DNA of 64,000 nucleotides, from positions 1,769,922 to 1,833,921 of the forward strand of contig BCHX01000005.1 in assembly GCA_001599755.1 (NCBI GenBank), given 5' to 3'. The translations under genes and the position numbers were made by a program. The DNA comes from Gliomastix tumulicola (lineage: Eukaryota; Ascomycota; Sordariomycetes; Hypocreales; Bionectriaceae). The notes below the pieces were generated by a model. The model searched no databases. It saw only the letters and a program-made list of their open reading frames with translations, and was not told where the DNA came from. Positions 32,378 through 40,816 of the stretch are shown here, in pieces; the first letter of the stretch is position 1; each line of letters begins with the position of its first letter.

Positions 32378-33431
32378 ATGGACATCTCTCAATACGCAGT
32401 GAGTGCAGAGGGGGTCGACGCATTATCCACGTACCAGATCAGCAACTTTTTCCGCTTGCACCAGTCGCTCACGAAGAATGGCTGCGACTCCACGGCAGAG
32501 AGAATCATCGGGTGCCCAGTCTCGCCGACCCTTGTGCAGGGCCAGACGAGCTTACACTGTAGCAGCCAGTGCCGACCGTTCCCCAGAAGCGAAGGTCGTC
32601 CAGTTCCGTCGCTCGCCTCTGAATCTCGACACGATGGAGCAGGCGCAGCAAACTTACACGGGGGTTCGTCCTCAGCTGTAAAGCCGCCGGCACGTTCGGT
32701 GATGTCTACGTTTACGAAATGGATCTTGTGCCCGGGCTCGCCTTCTCGCGAGCGCGGCGTCAACTCTTCGGCTGTCTGTCGGAACAGCGTCTGGCTCGTA
32801 CTGCGCAGGACTTGGCAAGGCTTGCGGCCAAAGTTGCGCGTTTCCCCGAGCATATTCCAGTTCCGTACTAAAAACCTTGGGGGAGTCCAGGTTCTTCGCC
32901 TCGTCGTGGGTGAACAGAGACCCCCAACACCTCGACGCACCGCCCGAGCTGTTCTCCCACTACTCTCGGCTCCTTGACCAGCTTTCTAGGGCGCTGCCCG
33001 AGCGCGAGGGGCTGCCGCTACTCTTCCGGCCAGAGTATCCGGTGGCCCTCAACCACGACGATCTCCTGGACATGAACATCCACGTAGACGAAGAGTCCGG
33101 CCGCATCACAGGCATCGTCGACTGAGCCGACGCCAGGGTGGCACCGTTCGGCACGTCGCTCTGGGGTCTGGAGACCGTCCTTGGTGTTCAGACGTCGTCG
33201 TCTTGGCTCTTTCACCCGAAGCACGAGGACCTCCGGCGGCAGTTCTGGCAGACTTTCTACGAGGCTGCTGGCGACCTCCCGGTTACTGATCGGCGAGCCG
33301 TTGAGGTTGGCAGGCTGCTGGGCTTGTTTCGTGCCTATGGCTTCGACCGTCGCCCAGAGAAGAAAAACGCGGCTCCAGTCACAGAAGAAGACTGCGAGTT
33401 TGTGTGCCTAGAAGCCTTCTGCCTGAGGTAG
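32378..33431 (+). pseudogene. Decayed aminoglycoside-phosphotransferase-like gene
   Basis: APH-type kinase sequence can be followed across the stretch but not in one frame. An N-terminal piece (from 32378) shifts frame near 32550, shifts again at a five-G run (about 32659-32664), then hits a stop (TAC-TAA, about 32869) before continuing in another frame at about 32877. A TGA at 33123-33125 replaces the Trp expected after the DFG-like region (GIVD-stop-ADARVAPFG); that change is one G-to-A step. The catalytic-loop motif LNHDDLLDMNIHVD (about 33047-33088) is intact. Short introns cannot explain the breaks, because the gaps are about 1-20 bases. Such kinases phosphorylate small molecules or are orphan in fungi. 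Described as broken; no restored reading is proposed. Confidence 0.8.
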
Positions 33432-33465
33432 GGAGCCCCCTGTCCTGCCTTGTTCTGCTTGCCGC

Positions 33466-34340
33466 TCATGTATGCTTTGCAAATGCAAATTGCGTTCTGA
33501 AGCCACAGCCTTCTAGTTCGGCCACTTTTGAACGCAGGGCCTGCGTGTCTGGTAAATTCATGGGACCCCAGTGTCGTACTTCCTCGTCGTCCCCGAGCCC
33601 TACGTTCATAAACCCCTCTCCGCACTCATAAGTCCAATCGATCCGGCTGTCAATAATCGTGCTTGGGCAGTCAGCCTCTCTACCCTATCCTCGTTAGCGC
33701 TCGGGTGAACCTACCACCCGCCATTCGGCATGTCTTTCACTGTCCAGATGATACCGTCCCTCTTCATGTTCGATCGCGGCGTGTTTAAGAGGCCATAGCT
33801 GTCCTGGTCCTCCTTGGCATCGGAGAACTGCAGCTGCGAGCCTTCATAAAAGACGACTCTAGAGCCCGGCAGCCAAAACTGCACCATGAGCGTGTGTATT
33901 GCCTCGCCCTCTTTCCTCGTGTCCCGGTTGCGGAATAACCACGCAAAGTCGGCAGACAGTCGCTTGCCGAAGAATCGCAGGTATCCCCAGCGAGGCTGCT
34001 CGATGACGGACCGCACGACCTATGTCCTGCGGCGCGTGTCAAAAACAGCGAAGCATCCAAAAGACGGGGCGCGTCCCCCCCCTCGCGCCCCCCCCTTCCG
34101 ACGTACTTGGTCCCCAAGGGTGCTTTGGTAGACAAACTCCAGTCCGTCCGGGGTCTTGGTGCGGTAGCCGTTGCTGTGGAAGTGAGCGAAGCGCGCCGCC
34201 CTCCCTCTCCCGACGCGTCTCCCGGCGTCGCCTCCCTCCGCGTCGTTCGCTCCGTCCTCGGCGTCTTGGACGAGGTAAAAGTCGGCTCGCTCGAGGGACG
34301 TCTTCGCGTCAGTTGCCAGGGACGAATCGTGCGAGGGCAT
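33466..34340 (-). CDS. Unrecognised protein, three-exon model
   Basis: I do not recognise this gene. Exons 34340-34107, 34019-33715 and 33646-33466 keep one frame (239 residues), with GTACGT and GTAGGT donors, a CTGAC branch-like site before the last exon, and TAG/CAG acceptors. Without the second splice the frame stops right after exon 2 (Gly-Gly-Trp-stop). The added last exon reads like coding sequence: acidic and aromatic, and ending in a normal stop. The middle is rich in aromatic and basic residues (WGYLRFFGKRL, DFAWLFRNRD, FWLPGSRVVFYEGSQLQF). No signal peptide, membrane segment or known motif. It converges on the phosphotransferase pseudogene, whose end is 35 bases away. Confidence 0.5.
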
Positions 34341-34970
34341 GCTGGCGCAGTCGAAACTGCTGGTTCAGAACCCAGGGCTCAGGGCTCATGGGAATCGTAT
34401 GGCGCTGAGAGGTATGCGCGTCGCAGGCGCATCAGAAGGTGTAGGGCAACGATCGTTGCACGACTACCGAGAAAAGGAGGGGGAGGGGCAACTGGAACGC
34501 CAAGCCTGGCTGCATGAAGTAGCACCCAGCGACACTACTAATTAGGTGATCTCATTTAAGCACTTAGCAATAGCAAAATTGAAACCTGAAGTAGAATAAA
34601 TAAATACTTATAGGAAGTTAAAATGTGTTTTTAAAAAAAATTATATGAAAATTATAAAAGGAAAAAAAAATTTAAAAAAAAAATTGATTATTTATTTAGT
34701 ATAATATAATTAATTAATAGTATTTTCTATTAGAATAGAATGAGAATAAAACCTTACTTAAGAAATTCTGAAACTAGTGCAGCAAAAATCACGTCAGCTT
34801 AACCATTACAGTAGAGTTAACTAAGGAGGGGACCAACTCGCCATATGCACCCACCTACCCAATCCCAGCCATTGCAAACTACGGCCGAGAACCTTCAGGT
34901 AACGACGCACAAGAACTCCCCGACGAGCACACGATAAGATACAGACAAGAACAGCCACCGGTCGACCATC
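34341..34970. other. Intergenic with AT-rich islet
   Basis: The divergent region between the unrecognised gene and MED31 holds a sharply AT-rich block from about 34540 to 34825, described separately. The remaining sequence has normal composition and no gene I can support. Confidence 0.55.
34540..34825. repeat. AT-rich islet, possible transposon relic
   Basis: About 285 bp dominated by A/T runs, with sharp edges against GC-rich flanks. Unlike the element at 50.6-53.8 kb it still contains CpA and TpG dinucleotides. I could not find convincing terminal inverted repeats or a target duplication, so its nature (solo LTR, MITE relic or simple AT-rich DNA) is open. Confidence 0.45.
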
Positions 34971-35630
34971 ATGGCCTCCACACAGGCATCTCAGGACGCC
35001 GCCGCTATGCCACCGCCGCCGCCTCCTGCCCACCGCAAGCCCATCCGCAAGAGGGCCCCCGAAACACAGTACGCCGGCTTCACTCGATTCGAGATAGAGC
35101 TCGAGGTAAAAGAAACCCCCCCCCCGGCGACAGCCTCTTAAACACCCCTTCCAAGCTTCAGGAGGGGGAAAAAAACCGCCGATGACTAACCGCCCCCGGG
35201 CCGCCCGCAGTTCGTCCAGGCGCTCGCGAACCCGCTGTACCTCAACCACCTCGCGTCCCAGAAGCTCCTCGTCCAGCCGGCCTTCATCGCCTACCTCGCC
35301 TACCTCCGGTACTGGAGCAGGCCGCCGTACGTCAAGTACATCACGTACCCGGGGCCGACGCTGCGCCACCTCGAGCTGCTGCAGCAGGAGCGCTTCCGGC
35401 ACGACATCCTGAGCCCGGACCTGGTGCAGCGGCTGATGGAGGGCGGGCTGAAGGCGGTCATGGAGTGGCATATGCCGAAGCCTGAGCCTAAGCCTGAGCC
35501 TAAGCCTGCTAAGCCTGAGAAGCCTGAGACCACCGAGAAGCCCGAGAAACCCGAAAAAGCCGAGAAATTCAAGAAACCGGAGAGACCTGAGAAATTCAAG
35601 AAACCCGAGAAACCTGATAGGAAGAAGTGA
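34971..35630 (+). CDS. MED31: Mediator complex subunit MED31 (SOH1)
   Basis: Two exons, 34971-35105 and 35211-35630 (184 residues), GTAAAA donor and GCAG acceptor. The conserved MED31 core is unmistakable: RFEIELEFVQALANPLYLNH, then LASQKLL, FIAYLAYLRYW, PPYVKYITYP and a Leu-rich end (LELLQQERFR). MED31 sits in the Mediator middle module, which links activators to RNA polymerase II in the nucleus. Normal fungal MED31 is about 120-150 residues. Here a further tail of about 50 residues consists of repeats of Lys-Pro-Glu (KPEPKPEP, EKPEKPEK, EKFKKPE), encoded by an imperfect tandem repeat. The N-terminal 30 residues contain a Pro run. Confidence 0.95.
35485..35627 (+). repeat. Coding tandem repeat, Lys-Pro-Glu units
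   Basis: Imperfect tandem hexamers/nonamers of the CCTGAGCCTAAG and AAACCCGAG kinds in the last third of MED31, giving a charged low-complexity tail. Confidence 0.85.
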
Positions 35631-35861
35631 GGAACGGACGAGGGGAGCCAAGGTGTACTGATGCGATAGGACGAGGATATATGATATTATCACGGGACTG
35701 CTTTCTGGGGTATTGTGCTCTATTACCACCAAACGACGAACTATTCACCCAAGAACAAAGAACACCAAAAGTCCTCCAACACAACGCCATTTCCCAACCT
35801 ACGCCAGATCTTCCCACCCAACAAAAACACACGAAAGACAAGACAAGACAAGACGACCACC

Positions 35862-36299
35862 TCAGTTCTCCATCCACTGCTTCTCACACGTCATGCACCG
35901 GAAGAAGCTCGTCATGGGCTCATCCGCACTCCGGATCTGCAGCTGCCGGAACGCGGCCTCGGTGCCGTCGCAGTCCTCGGCGGGGCACTGGACGCGGCTC
36001 TTGGGCGCGTTGTCCCAGGCGCCCGGTCCCCCGAGCACGTCGTCCTGCTCCTTGCGCTCGAAGGGGTGGCGGGAGAAGACGGGCTCGCGGATGGCGTGCT
36101 CGTAGGGGCATGTGCGGCACTCGAGGCGGTTGGTGCCCTGGACGGTGAGGGAGACGGTGAGGATGTTGGCGCAGTGGGGGCAGACTGTCGATGTATACAT
36201 CGGTTAGAGGAATGCAATGCAATTGCTGAGAGAAGACGGAGGGAAGGGGTTGCTCTGTGTGTGTGTGTGTTTCGGGGTGGGAGTCATACAGAGAAGCAT
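35862..36299 (-). CDS. RPC11: RNA polymerase III subunit C11 (RPC11/POLR3K)
   Basis: Two exons, a 10-nt first exon 36299-36290 and 36184-35862 (110 residues, the normal family length). Splicing rebuilds the conserved start Met-Leu-Leu-Phe-Cys. The N-terminal zinc ribbon uses Cys5, Cys8, Cys26, Cys29. The TFIIS-like C-terminal ribbon uses Cys70, Cys75, Cys100, Cys103, with the invariant hairpin QIRSADEP (86-93), whose Asp-Glu pair drives RNA cleavage. In Pol III this subunit supports cleavage, termination and reinitiation at tRNA and 5S genes. It converges on MED31 with 231 bases between the stops. Confidence 0.95.
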
Positions 36300-36769
36300 G
36301 GCGGGCTAGGTCGGTCGCGAGCGCACCGCCGTGAGCAGCGAGCACTCGAATTGATGATTATTGCGTAATTTTCGGTCGTTTCGGTCGACTCTCGGTCCCT
36401 GGCCCGTGGCAGCCGTGCGTAATCGCGATTGCAGGTGTTGTTCCTGTCGAATGAGTGTGTGTGCCTGCAGCAAATGGAGAAAAAAGTTGAAGATCCCCGA
36501 GATTCTGCAGGTGGGGGGGTTTTGTCACCTCCAGGCGCTAAACACCGCCTAAACCCTTCCCAATTCCAGCTCTCCGAACCCCGCCCCCTCCAAAAACGCC
36601 GTCCGTGGCACAGAGCTCCGTTTCAGGCTACCCAAAGTCACAGCCACCTCCGTTACGACAACAAATCGACATTCTCCCTACAAGCTCTCGCAGCCTTCCT
36701 CGCCAGTCCTCCAGATCACTCCGAACAGCACACTGTATCCTTATACCTGCGAGAGCATCACCCACCGTC
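36300..36769. promoter_or_regulatory. Divergent promoter region, RPC11 / ankyrin gene
   Basis: 470 bp between the divergent start codons, so it should contain both core promoters. No clear TATA box was identified. Inference from gene arrangement only. Confidence 0.5.
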
Positions 36770-37564
36770 ATGAGCGAAGCACACGATGTAACCCCCTCCT
36801 ATGCCCCTCCACCATCCACAAACAGAAAACTGACGAGGAGTTTCGCCAGGGCGCCTCCGTCAAGGAGCAGCTCGTCGCCGCCTGCCGCGGCAACAACACC
36901 GACCTGCTCGAGGAGATCCTAGAGGGCCGTCCAGACGAGGAGATCACGCGGCTGCTGAACCAGACGACGACCGTCATGGGGAACCACCTCTACCACGAGG
37001 CCGCGCTGCGTGGGAACTGTAAAGCCCCCCCCCTTTTTTTTATTTCTCCCCTGAGGGACAACATCTTGGTTGAAGGCGTCGGTACTCACACCCAAGCCAG
37101 ACGAAATCATAGACCTCCTCCTCGACCAGCCCGACTTCGAATGCGACCCCGTCACCCGCCTCGAAGGCGACACCCCGCTACACTCGGCCATCCGCTGGCT
37201 CAACGCCGAGCCCCCCGCCCAGCGACCCTTCGGCAAAGCCCTGATCGAGATGATGCTCGAGGCCGGCTCGAACCCGCGCGTCAAGAACAAAGGTGGCCTG
37301 ACGGCCGTCCAGCTCGTCGACCCGGCCAACGCGGAGCTCAAGGAGACGATCCGGAAGCACGAGTTCGCGTCGCAGAATGCCGGGGACTACGTCAATGTCG
37401 AGGTCAACGGCGTCGTCGCGCCGGGGAAGAATAAGAAGCAGGCCGTGCAGGAGACATATGAGGACGACGAGGATGATGATGATGATGCTGATGCTGACTT
37501 CAGCGGGAGCGATGAGGAGGAGAGGGCCGAGTGGGAGCGGCGGCGGAAGGCGAGGCGTGGTTGA
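36770..37564 (+). CDS. Ankyrin-repeat protein, YCR051W-like
   Basis: Three exons: 36770-36787, 36826-37018 and 37101-37564 (224 residues). The second splice restores GN-YEIIDLLLDQ, the usual ankyrin helix. Ankyrin-type units are visible at about residues 20-150: KEQLVAACRGNNTDLLEEIL, NHLYHEAALRGNYEIIDLLLD and GDTPLHSAIRW, followed by ALIEMMLEAGSNPRVKNKGGLTAVQLVD. The C-terminus is acidic with an Asp run (GAT repeats) and ends in basic residues. The overall layout matches the small fungal ankyrin protein represented by yeast YCR051W, function unknown, cytosolic/nuclear. The first intron is only 38 nt, unusually short, so the first exon is the least certain part; an alternative start further upstream is possible. 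Confidence 0.85.
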
Positions 37565-37926
37565 GAGGGGAGATGGAGCTTGGGATACGATGTTTGATCG
37601 GCGTTTGGGATGCGAATTGCGATAACACGGTCACATTTGCGAAAGGCTGGATTTACGTGCACGCATAGCACGTGCATGATATTAGCGATAGATGATTACT
37701 GTTCGAGCTTAAGACTGGAGCTTGGCATTCAATGAAATGATCTAGGTCTATTCAATCGTCAGGGGGGGGGTATATAACTCTTCAGGAATCTCACAGCCAA
37801 CCAGCAGCAACGAGGAAACGTCTCAACTCCGCGCTCAAAGTAGGAAATCAATCTCCCCAACCCGGCACCCTCTTCCATCCTCTTCGCCAGGAACCAGCCC
37901 GGCCGTCCATCTGTCGTAGTATTGGA
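37565..37926. other. Convergent intergenic region
   Basis: About 360 bp between the ankyrin gene and the thaumatin-like gene. A G run occurs at 37762-37769. No gene seen. Confidence 0.55.
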
Positions 37927-39242
37927 TCAGTATACGACTCTCCCCGCCAGCCAAAGGCCTGCAACGACGATCAAAGTTGTCACGGGTGTCGACATCGGCT
38001 GAAGACCCGCGGCAGCTCCCCTTTCACTCTTAATATAGGTGTCGTTTCGGAGCCGCCTCATAGTCCGCTCTGAAAGCCCTCCATTCGACGCGAGCTCAAA
38101 CAACTCGGAGCTCAGTTGGCTGAGGATATTGGTCGACCGCCCGCTTGGGCACAGAACGACCTCCCAACCACCACCCTTCGGAATGATGAAGGTGGATTCC
38201 TGGTCATCATAGGCAAAGCTGTAGGCGTCAGGGCAGATAGCCTTGGCTGCCCTGCTGTAGATAGACGGCCTGCAAACCTCGGGATCGTGGTACCTGCCGA
38301 CGCAGCAATCCTTGTCTCGACCCGTGGCAGTGCAGGCGCTCTTGCATGGGGAAAAGTTCGGCCTTTCGATATGATCGTCTGGGTATGGGAAGACACCGTC
38401 TCCGGGCTTGACTGGTGGGAACGCCAGCAGCGACCAAGGACACCATCTGAGGAGACTCTCGTTTGTCTCGCCGGGTTCCAGGGGAATAGGATACGATGCG
38501 TTGGAGTAGTAAGTTCCGGTGTCGTTGCGTGTGTGAAGCCATCCTGCCGTGGCGATGCACGCACTGTTTGTCAGATTCGGCGGGACAAAGGTCGTGTTCT
38601 TTGCCGGGATGTAGTTGATGCCGAGTGGCAGGTTGTATCCATCTACCAGGGAGATGTCGTAGAATGTCTGCATGCCACGTGCACCTCCTGCAAGCGTGAA
38701 CTCGGCCAGCGTGGCTGGTGTCGCTCCCTATATCGAGTCAGTCCTCCTGTTAACTAACGTAAATGAAGATCACATCAGGTCCAACTTACGCTGAACTTGC
38801 AATCCAACAGACCAAAACAGTCACCCGTCTCGCATGAGCAGGACTCGCCAGTCAACGTGCAGTTCGTCCGCCCCCAGACACGGCCTTGCCAGTCGGGCGA
38901 CACCCAAAGACTTGAGGTGTTTCCGGACTCAAGCTCAAAGCCACCAGTTCCTGGGCCAATACCGGACTGTGTGGCAATGCCAGGCCAGATAGTCGAGTCA
39001 CATCTGTTTGTGATCTTCAACGGCACTCTCTCCTGTCCTTCATTCGGGGGCCCCTTCTGGGCGATGTTGGTGATCGGCCTCTCGCTTATAAAGTCCTTTT
39101 GCCAGCCGCGTTGGAAGGTTGGGCGTCGGAATGCCTCGGTTGGCTGCGCCAGGCTGAAAGCCACGAGAGATGACAGAAGCAGTCGGCCGACTGCAGGACC
39201 ATCATTAGAGGTCTGTCGACTGGAGCTGGAGCATAACCGCAT
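37927..39242 (-). CDS. Thaumatin-like protein, probably GPI-anchored
   Basis: Two exons, 39242-38790 and 38727-37927 (417 residues), GTAAGT donor and TAG acceptor. Thaumatin features: PLKITNRCDSTIWPGI at the start of the domain, an ELESGNTSSLWV strand, a WGRTNCT motif, a Cys-rich GESCSCETGDCFGLLDC loop, the G-ATPATLAEFTL block restored by splicing, the FYDISLVDGYNLP signature and many paired cysteines. Thaumatin-like proteins are secreted; some hydrolyse or bind beta-glucan. A hydrophobic leader (LLLSSLVAFSLA) follows a 20-residue polar stretch. The C-terminus ends in a hydrophobic segment (about 398-412), as in GPI-signal proteins. An alternative first exon beginning at about 39448, with a GTAAGC donor at about 39410, could give a different signal peptide; I cannot choose firmly. 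Confidence 0.85.
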
Positions 39243-40816
39243 GTCGCCCAGTCGTCGAACAAGTGCCCACCCTTGCAGGCGAAGATGGGTTGTAGATGGC
39301 TGTGATCCCCAGTGATCTGGATCAGCAGCAGGTGGCGATTCAAGGCGCCAAAGGAGCACAAGTGGATGTGTGAGGAGTCGGCAGCTGTATATGAGCTTAC
39401 TGAAGCACGGCGACCGAAGTTGCGAGACCGAGGCCCATTTGTTGACTAGACTGCGCGTCGATGGTCGATGTCGAGTTCGAGAGATGAAGTCGTGATACGC
39501 AGAAGGGTGCGTTGTACCGAGTGCAGGCCTCGAGATAAGACGACTTTATGCTGTCTCTCGAATGAGACCGACGTGACGGACGGACAGGGCGGCTATCCTC
39601 AGGGTGTTCGTGATCAACAAACAGCAACGGCGGCAAACAGAGGACAAGAAAGGAACCAAGGGCCGAGAAGGGGGGGGAGAGACAGGAAGACAGTAGAAAT
39701 TATTCTTGAGGGTCCAGGAGATACGATGTTAACGATGTTTGATGATACTGACGATCAAGAGGGAATGTTGTCGAGGAGTAGAGTGCAAGGAGCAGACGAG
39801 ACTGAGATTGTTCTATTAAGTCCCCAGCCAACAAGACGCAGGGCTTCTTGGCCCCTGCCCTGCTTGACGATAAGAACGTGATGGCCTCCATTTTGGGCAG
39901 CGGAACTTTGACCGCACTTTCTCTGAGGGCATCATTCCTTGGAATCTTGCTTGATGTTGAGGCAGGAGAGGCTATGACGCAGTTGCCCCGGCTGGGAATG
40001 AACCGTCCAGGGGTCTGAGATCCGTTTCAAACAAGTACCGAGGACTTGTCTATAGACGAAATCAAGATGCAAAAGAAAGTACTCAGTACCAGCACTTGAC
40101 CCACTCTTCCCAGCTGGCAGTGACAGCTGCTATCCCTCCCAGATGCTATTATTCCTTGTAAACATCCAAATCCCATCACGCATCATGAGCTCCCTCTCAG
40201 GCATCATGGCATCACCGTCGCCATCACCACCGCTTTGCCTTGATTTACGAGCACAGAAGGACAGACTTCGCGTGATCAAACGGTATTCCCATTCACAATT
40301 ACTCCCTGTCCACCAGCCAAGACATGCCATGTCCGTGTCCAAATCAGTGCTCTTTTTAAACGCAAACTCCCGTCTCAAGCACCTCCTCAATCATGGTAAT
40401 CGTTCATGCATATGTAACCCATCTGCAGGAAATTCGAAGCGCCCATTCTCGCTGCTCCCTAGCACCGCGTCGTCTACCTCCCCTTCGCCCATCCTCTTAG
40501 CCCAGCACACAACACGCCTGCTCCCCATCGCGATCCAAATCATCATCGCCCAACGGGGGCTCTGCATCGTACCGTCGTCTCCTACCACCTGTAAATACTG
40601 CCCCGTTTCGATCCGCCCATCTCGTACCTTGGCCCGATGCTTGGTTCCCAACCCAAAGTACTCCAGCACGTGTGTAGCTCCCGCATCGGAATTGGAGAGC
40701 TCTGTAAATGTATAAAAAGGTATCATCTGAAGTCTAGAACAATGCCGGCTCTTCTAAGAGCTCGAATCCGCTTGCGCCCGCGCCCGCGCCTGCTTAGATT
40801 GCAGTCTCTGCGCTCT
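39243..40816. other. Intergenic; weak minus-strand frame only
   Basis: About 1.57 kb between two minus-strand genes. A 111-codon frame on the minus strand (40726-40391) and an 86-codon one behind it (40390-40130) could form a small gene, but I see no domain and no clear splice that joins them well. The left part holds the upstream region of the thaumatin-like gene. Confidence 0.5.
40391..40726 (-). CDS. Weakly supported small ORF
   Basis: A 111-codon frame, 90 bases downstream of the Hsp70-like gene stop and on the same strand. The protein has mixed composition (for example GLGTKHRAKVRDGRIETGQYLQV) without low-complexity runs, which is mildly coding-like, but no family is recognisable. It could equally be part of the Hsp70-like 3' UTR. 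Confidence 0.2.
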   Translation of the reverse strand: MIPFYTFTELSNSDAGATHVLEYFGLGTKHRAKVRDGRIETGQYLQVVGDDGTMQSPRWAMMIWIAMGSRRVVCWAKRMGEGEVDDAVLGSSENGRFEFPADGLHMHERLP

